Part shown: piece by piece, positions 57,557-64,000 of the stretch
How the letters are laid out: the number at the start of each line of letters is the position of its first letter
Numbering within the stretch: position 1 is the first letter of the stretch
From: Micromussa lordhowensis
Lineage: Eukaryota; Cnidaria; Anthozoa; Scleractinia; Lobophylliidae
Assembly: GCA_964020085.1 (NCBI GenBank)
Contig: OZ026599.1
Location: forward strand, 36,069,287-36,133,286
Direction of reading: 5' to 3'
Length of the DNA stretch: 64,000 nt
Notes under the pieces: generated by a model
The model's database searches: none
Told to the model about the DNA's origin: nothing
What the model saw: the letters and a program-made list of their open reading frames with translations, nothing else
Position numbers and translations under genes: made by a program

Positions 57557-58702
57557 AAATCTGAATACAATATAAGGCTGAGTCTATGCTTTTCTTCGAA
57601 TTCTCCGAGAAACTCCCCTCCCATAAAAAAAAACTACTCGTTGAACAAGTTCTGATCAGTTGGTTTCTTTATTTCAACTGCAGCAAATAAATATTGATAA
57701 TTTCAGCTCACTTAGTCTTCAAAAGTTTCAAATAAATAAATAATACTAACATTTTTTCATGAAAATAAATTGTATAGCTAAATAAAGAATGTACAATGCC
57801 TAGCACTAGGATTGCCACTGTTTTGAGTTCATGGAGAACTACATCAAAGCATAAAAGGAAATCAAAACTATTTATTACAGCGGTTTTCAATTGTGTCGTA
57901 AAACCAAAACCAAAGTAATCACTATAGCCAATCACAAAGGACATAGAGAATCCAGTCAACCAATCAAAACTCGAAGTAATTACATGTAGCTGACGGAAAG
58001 CGCGGGAAAATGTGTGCGAGCGCGATTGGATGAAAAAGTGGCGCAAGTTTTTTAAGCCAATCCTGTTGCGAAGTTCATGTAAAACCAATTTTTTTTTTCG
58101 ACCCCCGGACGAAAATCGCTCTGTACTCTCATAAAAAAACTACGCTTATTTGAGAACGTTCGAGAAATGTGAAAAAAAGTTGAAAGTACTCGCTTAGGCC
58201 TCGTGCTTCTACATTTCTCTAGTGTTCTAAAATGTCCCTCGCGTTTTAATGTACAATCATGAAAATTGGATTCTGCGCTCTTTGATTGGACTAAAAACTT
58301 AGGGTCACTCATAAAATTGTTAACATAGGCCTTTCGATTGGCTTGATCGAAACATTACAATGACTTTTTAAAACAGCAGAAGCTATCCACTGAAACGTGG
58401 ACATAATTCTCGACAATTCAGATTCAGTCATGATACGCATAGCTAGGCATTTAAATAGACGATTCGATTGATGCCTTGAGCTAGTGTATTTCTTTTAATT
58501 CCAAGCTTTTGCCGATCTCCGGCATCGTCAGTGAATTTATAGAAAATAATCCCCTGTGAACGATATAGAAAGCGATTTAGGTGACACGAATAATAAGGAC
58601 AATGAGTTGTCCAAATGTGGCGATGGTAACACACAATAACATATATAATCATAAAAACTACAATTTCCTCGATTGTGATTGGTTTAAAAAATCTCCTATT
58701 TT

Positions 58703-58744
<42 letters not shown>

Positions 58745-58972
58745 TGGACAGTTCAAATAAGCCAATCACATTCAAAGTTGTAGGTTAAATAAACCAATCA
58801 CATTTAAAATTGTAGTTTAAATCAACCAATCTCAATTTCAGAGCGACATGAAACAATTTACGCCTCCTTTGTCAGTCTGTTAATGCAAATTTTCCCTTTC
58901 TTTTATACACTTGGCTATTCTTCTTTTCTCGAAAATTGTAATTTTTATGATTAATTGTTAATAAGACTTCGT

Positions 58973-58978
<6 letters not shown>

Positions 58979-59003
<25 letters not shown>

Positions 59004-59043
59004 GATAAACAAATCATCACTTGTATAATTACAGACCGAATTG
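58979..59043. repeat. Foldback MITE fragment
   Basis: CAATTCGGTCTGTAAT (58979) and ATTACAGACCGAATTG (to 59043) form the stem. The flanks (58310-58870) hold repeated AACCAATCACATT-type segments. Confidence 0.65.
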
Positions 59044-59276
59044 ACTCCACTCAGTCCTATTACCATTACAAATCGCTACTGAATAGTAGCGAGAACAAAA
59101 GATCTAAGCAGTCCAGTTTGAAATAAAAGGTCTCTGAGTTTAATACATTCTTACCGGGAATTAATTTCGGGCTTACACTATCGGATAACTCAGGCATATT
59201 CTTCGTATTTTTAACTGAGAAAATAGTCAATGACACACACGGTCTGAAATCATGCAACACTAGATAACGACTTAGG

Positions 59277-62200
59277 TCACCTACGCTGTATCAGATTGGT
59301 CAATTCTTTTATCAATAACGTAATAAAGATCATAACAAACAAAACAAAACCGATTTTCTGATAAATGGGATTTTTATACTGGCAAATCACGTGATGTTTA
59401 CCCGGGGGAAGTACCACGCCCATCAGGTTTGGTGTCACGTGATGCACGGGAATCTCGTGCCAGTCACGTGCTTGGTCAGTTGCATCTGCTAACGAGTGGA
59501 AGGCGCATTTCCAGAACGGATGATACGTCACTTTGAGCAGCAGGTGCTCGGTTTGATAGAAATTCTGAAAAAAAAAAGAAAAAAAGAACTACAGGCTTTA
59601 TAAAGTGCTTTTGGCTAACCGTACGAATAACGTTCATTCAGAGACAAAGCTGCCAATCAAAAAGAAAGAAAAAGTGAAGCCTTGGAGCCAAGGCTGGCTC
59701 ATAGCTGCCGGAGCTTATCCCGGTTTCTGTAGCATTAAGCGGTTAGAAGTATTTCTACTTCCCCTGGACAGGATGCTAGTCCATCGCAGGTCACTTCCCC
59801 GCAATTTGGTTCCCCAACAAATAGCAGGTACCCATTTATACACCTGGGTGGAGAGAGGCACTGTGAGAGTAAAGTGTCTTGTCCAAGAACACAACACACT
59901 GTCCCCGGCCAGGGCTCGAACCCAGACCGCTCGCTCCGGAGTCGAGCGCACTAACCATGAGGCCACCGCGCCTCCCACAAGCTGTCAATCAAAGGGTGCT
60001 AATACTGACTGTTACTTTCAGCTAGCTCGTCAAACATCGCGTTATAGGTTCCGCTAGCATCAAAATGATGGCAGCAATCTGGCCTTATATCACATAAGGA
60101 TTCCCAATTGCGTAATGTGCCATTCAACTTGAAAAAAGTGCGAAAAAAACAATGAAAAGAAACTATCTTGATAACTTCATATGAATTTTGTGACGCAGTT
60201 TAAGGCATTTGATTTTTTCCCCCTGGTTATTTCTCATCACTTCATTCTCAAAACTCCCTTGAACTGCGGTCATAAAATCGTCAACTGTAATAACTGGATA
60301 ACTAGCATACCTCGCTCCAAGCCCTCTCGTCCACGTGCACATAAGCTTTGTAGAAATTCCTTCCAACTTCTTCCTGTAAAACTCGCGACAAGACATGTTC
60401 CGCATCTCGCCCAAACTTTATGTCAGTATAGAACACAGTCTCTGGAACTGACCTCTTAGTTACGAACCAACTTGTCTCAAATTCATTTGAAGGAAGAAGC
60501 CTCCTCAGGAAACTTGCATGTTCATTTTTCTCTGAAACCGAGATTTCGAAAGGTGGGTTGTGCGAAGCGCTTGAAGGATTCACGGCCAACAGAATTCTGT
60601 AGGTGAACAGCTCAGTGGATCTTGACACCGCTTCGCGCATGCCCTTTAGGTCACCAACAACAGCCCCTGGGACGTGTGCGAACTCAAAATACCCATACCT
60701 CTCTTGTAGCGCTCTAACATAAACCTCTATGTCACCTATAGAAGTCAGATGACTAAGCTGACAAGCCTCCAAGAAATAGTCAGGTACCTCAATCCTAGAT
60801 GTAGCAAGGAAGCGAATGTTGTAGAGTCGCAAGAGATCTGGGAACCATGGTGTAATGTCAAGATTGGGCTGCAACAGTTCAAGGTAGTACAAAGACAGCG
60901 TGTCGTGATAGCCTCGTGAGTAGGTGAGGATTCCTGAGTGAAAATAATGGCACTGATGAATACAAGCGGTGTTTGGCTGCTTAAATCTCTCTCCGCGTAT
61001 GGAAGAGAGCAAAGAGGTACTTTTTCACTAATTCACCAAATCAAAACAATTTCTTTTAGTATATATCAAGCTCTAGAGGGCCCAACATAGATTTGTCGAG
61101 ATGCAGGATGAGAGCTAAAATGAAGGCGGGATACGGGATGTCAGACCTTTTGTTGGCGGGATGCGGGATAAAAATAATTTTAATAGTTTCGGCGAAAGCA
61201 GAATTTGCTCAGGTTGACAGGCGGGATGGGGATAGTTTTAAAACCGACGGCGGAATGTGGGTAGATACTTGTCCCAGTCAGAGAACTGGGGCAAGATGGC
61301 ATGATTGAGGCTAAATTAGTGGCGGGATGAGGGATTAAAAAAGCCTAGGATCGACCCTCACTCTATGCAACTTCATATAAAAGATCGAATGAGCTTTAAC
61401 TACCAAAATAAAATTTATCAATTTCACCAGGTCAAGGAGTTCGCAGTAGCCCCCTACGCAGCGGTGATTTTAGTTATTCACCTCATTTCTCCCCAGGGAT
61501 GTGAAGAAAGGGGTGACGCGTCAAAAATGCCTGCGTAGGAGGAAGGGAGGGACTGTTGAGTGGCGTTATCCGCTCTTCGGAACAACCGAGGATAATGCAG
61601 CAATTAACAAAGATCAATTTACCGGGCTTTTTACTGTGATGGGGTAAAACGGCTAAATACCAAGGACCACCAGTGCCTGTAAACAAACACAAAGAAAGAG
61701 TGAAAGAAGCTAGGCAAAAATAAAACTGACAATGGCCGATATGATAAGCACTGAAAGTCCGGTTCTCACTTGCGACGCAGTCATAAGAAGCTAATGCGCT
61801 AGTCAAGACAGCTGCGATACAAGCATAAAGAAGAACGCAAGGCTTTGACATTCTTATACGTATCCAGCTATGTCGCGCCCATCCTCACTAGCGGCATAAG
61901 ATTCTTTTATGCTTGTGCTTGTGAGGACCGGGCTTTAGGATTTTTACTGTTGATAAAGTTTAATCCACCTCTTACTTATCCGCAATTAAACGGTTCATCG
62001 CAAAAAGTTTTTGCACCCCACACCCATTTTGGAGGAATATAAATATTTTGTTAGAGTCCTTTGTGTTGTTGACGAAATTAGAGCGATAACAACTGCTTAT
62101 AAACCGAGAGCGAGGTCTTTACGGGAAAATATCAAACCGAGACCTTGCCGTATAGACCGGGCGATAACGAGGTCAAAACGGCTACAAACACAAGTCATAT

Positions 62201-64000
62201 AATAATGTGCCAGAATATTGAACGCATCGGCAGGATATAGTTGACCAGGCGTGATGTCAAGCAAATATTTCTTGGTCAATGTTTCTGAGGCTGAGAGGAA
62301 AAAAGGGTGGTCGCAAAACGGTTTTGAAAGGTAGATGTTGATAGAGGAAGAATTTTCCTCTTCAGAAGCGAAGACAAAAGAGACGACTTGACTATAATCC
62401 GAGAATGAAGAAACCAAAGGTGTGCAAGTTTACAAAAAATCTGGATTTAAAATCTAGATTTAAGTATTTAATCTCGACCTGAGTAAATTGAGTCAGGGAC
62501 TTGAAACGTCGCAGACTATGAATTTCTTTTTTCAGCCAAGTGCTGAACGTAGTAACGCAAAACTAAACCAAATGCGAATTCAGTGCTGTTAAAACCACTC
62601 AATATATACCAAATCTGAATTACATTCTGAATCTGCATTATATTGGGAGATACTAAGGCCCCGTTCAAACTACGTTGAAGGAATTTGAAAATGGAGTTTC
62701 ACTCTGAAAACGTATCAAATGTTTTCCGTTTACACTACGCCGGAGAAATTTTAAAACGCAACAATCAGCGGCCATTTTGAATTTGTGTTTGACAGGGGAA
62801 TATAATGACTATCATAACCTCATCGTTTTCGAAAAGCTTCGTTTCCAAATTGTTTTCAGTCCACACTCAAATGCTAAGCCGGCGTTTTCATATTCCTAGG
62901 GTTTGAAGAGCGTTTCCAAAAAGCTTCGTTTACGTGACGGATTAGTAATGTGTACGGAAGACCTAACCGGAGAAAGTTGTGAAAGAAAGCTGTGTTTTCA
63001 AATTCCTCCGGTGTAGTGGACGGGGCGTAAAGAAGCATTGGGAATCCATTATCTAAAGAAAAGGCTGTTATAAAACTTGCACTTCAAGAAACAAAATAAA
63101 GCAGAAATTCAAATAAAACAGGGCAAATGTTTACTCACCTAACACTTTCTGTGCTAAGACGCGCCCATTGTTGGGAAAAGATGTCATTTCTTTAAATCTT
63201 TCGAGCGAACCCTGGGTGTCGGTCAGTGTCAACAGAGAATTCATTTGTTGAAGCTGAGAGCTGAGATAAACTGGAGGAATTACCAGCATGACTGTCATTA
63301 GGATGAAGTGACTTTTAAAGAACGCGTTTGATATCCGGCAGAAAGTCGCGCACAAGAAGCGAAGGATGCGTGCGAATGAGACTGCCATGAGAAGCAATCC
63401 GCAAAAATGGATTCCATTTAAATAGCGAATAACCTCGATTTCCTTATGAAAAGGAACTAAGTCGTACACGGCACCCAAAGCCGTCCTTCCGAGAAAAAGA
63501 AATATCGTTACGGAAAAAAGCGTGCCGAGCCAAATGTACAATGTTTGTCGTTTCGTACGGAGGTCACTTTCTTCGTTTTTTCGATACGTTAAACAAACAC
63601 ACGATAAACCCGCTAATAATCCCATGGTAATGAACGGCAATTTTCTTCCGTGGTCGAACATTTCGCCGGAAAGTAAATTTCTGATGACAAATTCAAACTT
63701 GTATCCATTTTCGCTGTCATTCTTCCAAGGCAGACCTCCGACATAGCAAACGTTTATCAACAAAGGCACTACCCACCAAGCCAAGAGCAAAACACTGGTA
63801 ACGTGTATGTAGGCCGCGCGCCATATTGAAGGCGAAGACAGTTTTCTTCTGTAAGGAAGTGGGTTGGAAAACAGATCTATCACAACAATTACGGCTGTTA
63901 CAACGCCGAGGTAGATGCCAAAGAACGTATGCGCGGTAAAGTTCAGGACTGCAAGTAGAACGGTTCCATTTCGTGAGCCACTGCCATAAAGAACGTACTG
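59277..64000 (-). CDS. Multi-pass membrane protein, YfhO/PTPS-related (GT-C-like) family (5' partial)
   Basis: Four exons on the minus strand: 64000-63139 (open to the window edge), 61676-61623, 60933-60311 and 59564-59277, with phases 1, 1 and 0 at the junctions, giving 608 residues plus stop. Donors include GTGAGT at 63138 and GTATGC at 60310; acceptors end long pyrimidine tracts. Exon 1 holds about six hydrophobic segments (for example near NFTAHTFFGIYLG, SVLLLAWWVVPLLINV and PFITMGLLAGLSCVCL). Exon 3 is soluble, with GYHDTLSLYYLELL and LLRLYNIRFLAT. Exon 4 has TYHPFWKC, HHVTPNLMGVVLPPGKH and NPIYQKIGFVLFVMIFI, a typical membrane-proximal end and last helix of YfhO-like proteins. Such proteins are linked to sugar transfer across membranes; the substrate here is unknown. 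The family call is from recognition, not a search. A minus-strand ATTAAA at 59139-59144 is a possible poly(A) signal. Confidence 0.72.
59690..59978 (-). repeat. tRNA-derived SINE
   Basis: On the minus strand GGTGGCCTCATGGTTAGTGC gives an A box and CTGGGTTCGAGCCCTGG a B box. The body contains CAGTGCCTCTCTCCACCCAG, shared with the fragment at 39-58. It lies in the intron between exons 3 and 4 of the minus-strand gene. Confidence 0.75.
61677..63138. other. Intron of the minus-strand gene with one MITE
   Basis: The intron between its exons 1 and 2. Apart from the MITE at 62654-63030 I see no exon or repeat that can be placed. Confidence 0.45.
62654..63030. repeat. MITE with AAGGCCCCGTTCAAACTAC-like ends
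   Basis: AAGGCCCCGTTCAAACTACG near 62655 and GTAGTGGACGGGGCGTAA ending at 63030 are inverted with one gap. The interior repeats AAATTCC and GTTTTC motifs. No coding frame. Confidence 0.65.

Noticed and set aside
57708..58088. 126-codon minus-strand frame downstream of the membrane-protein gene
   Set aside because: AT-rich, no conserved blocks, and it runs through repeated CCAATCA-type sequence; not supported as an exon.
61483..61851. Minus-strand frame starting with a signal-peptide-like sequence (MSKPCVLLYACIAAV)
   Set aside because: The part that matters (61623-61676) is a 54-bp internal exon in phase with the membrane-protein gene on both sides; the upstream hydrophobic stretch is intronic and has no further support.
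1..64000. CRISPR arrays, operons, riboswitches or other prokaryotic systems
   Set aside because: No regularly spaced direct repeats of the right form, no compact gene clusters; introns and SINEs show that this is animal DNA.

Overview
The window is animal genomic DNA. It holds two protein-coding genes with spliceosomal GT-AG introns, and the introns are packed with transposable elements. tRNA-derived SINEs, a Penelope-like element, a Ty3/Gypsy element, a 5'-truncated non-LTR element and many foldback MITEs, together with repeat families I recall from coral genomes, suggest a cnidarian, most likely a hexacoral. The species assignment is inference; no marker gene settles it.

Positions 370-55948 (+) carry 55 consecutive coding exons of one very large gene, a divergent dynein heavy chain most like DNHD1 (dynein heavy chain domain-containing protein 1). 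Its 5' end (promoter and N-terminal tail) lies left of the window. The 55 exons join phase-consistently into 3,843 codons including the stop, with no internal stop or frameshift. In order they encode the linker, AAA1, AAA2, AAA3, AAA4, the stalk with its microtubule-binding tip, AAA5, AAA6 and the C-terminal domain. Walker A is kept in AAA1, AAA2 and AAA3. The AAA1 Walker B acidic pair reads Asn-Asn, and the AAA4 P-loop has lost its lysine. Three or four acidic, Ser-rich insertions interrupt the conserved fold.

A second gene enters from the right edge on the minus strand (64000 down to 59277). It encodes the last 608 residues of a multi-pass membrane protein with a lumenal or extracellular domain and a C-terminal anchor, resembling the YfhO / PTPS-related (GT-C-like) membrane family. 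The two genes are convergent. Their stop codons are about 3.3 kb apart, and the gap holds foldback repeats and a decayed fragment similar to one exon of the minus-strand gene.

The clearest mobile-element structure is a nest in the 5.65-kb intron at 17371-23021. A Ty3/Gypsy element (17947-22517, identical 161-bp LTRs, 5-bp target duplication ATAAG) sits inside the 3' UTR of a 5'-truncated non-LTR retrotransposon. Also clear are a TTAA-flanked THAP-bearing DNA element (1292-2720), a 5'-truncated Penelope-like element with a 12-bp target duplication (35590-36165) and at least six tRNA-derived SINEs plus one fragment. I see no CRISPR array, operon, bacterial signal or obviously new multi-gene system. 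The most interesting biology is the altered ATPase sites of the dynein-like protein and the mobile elements within its introns.
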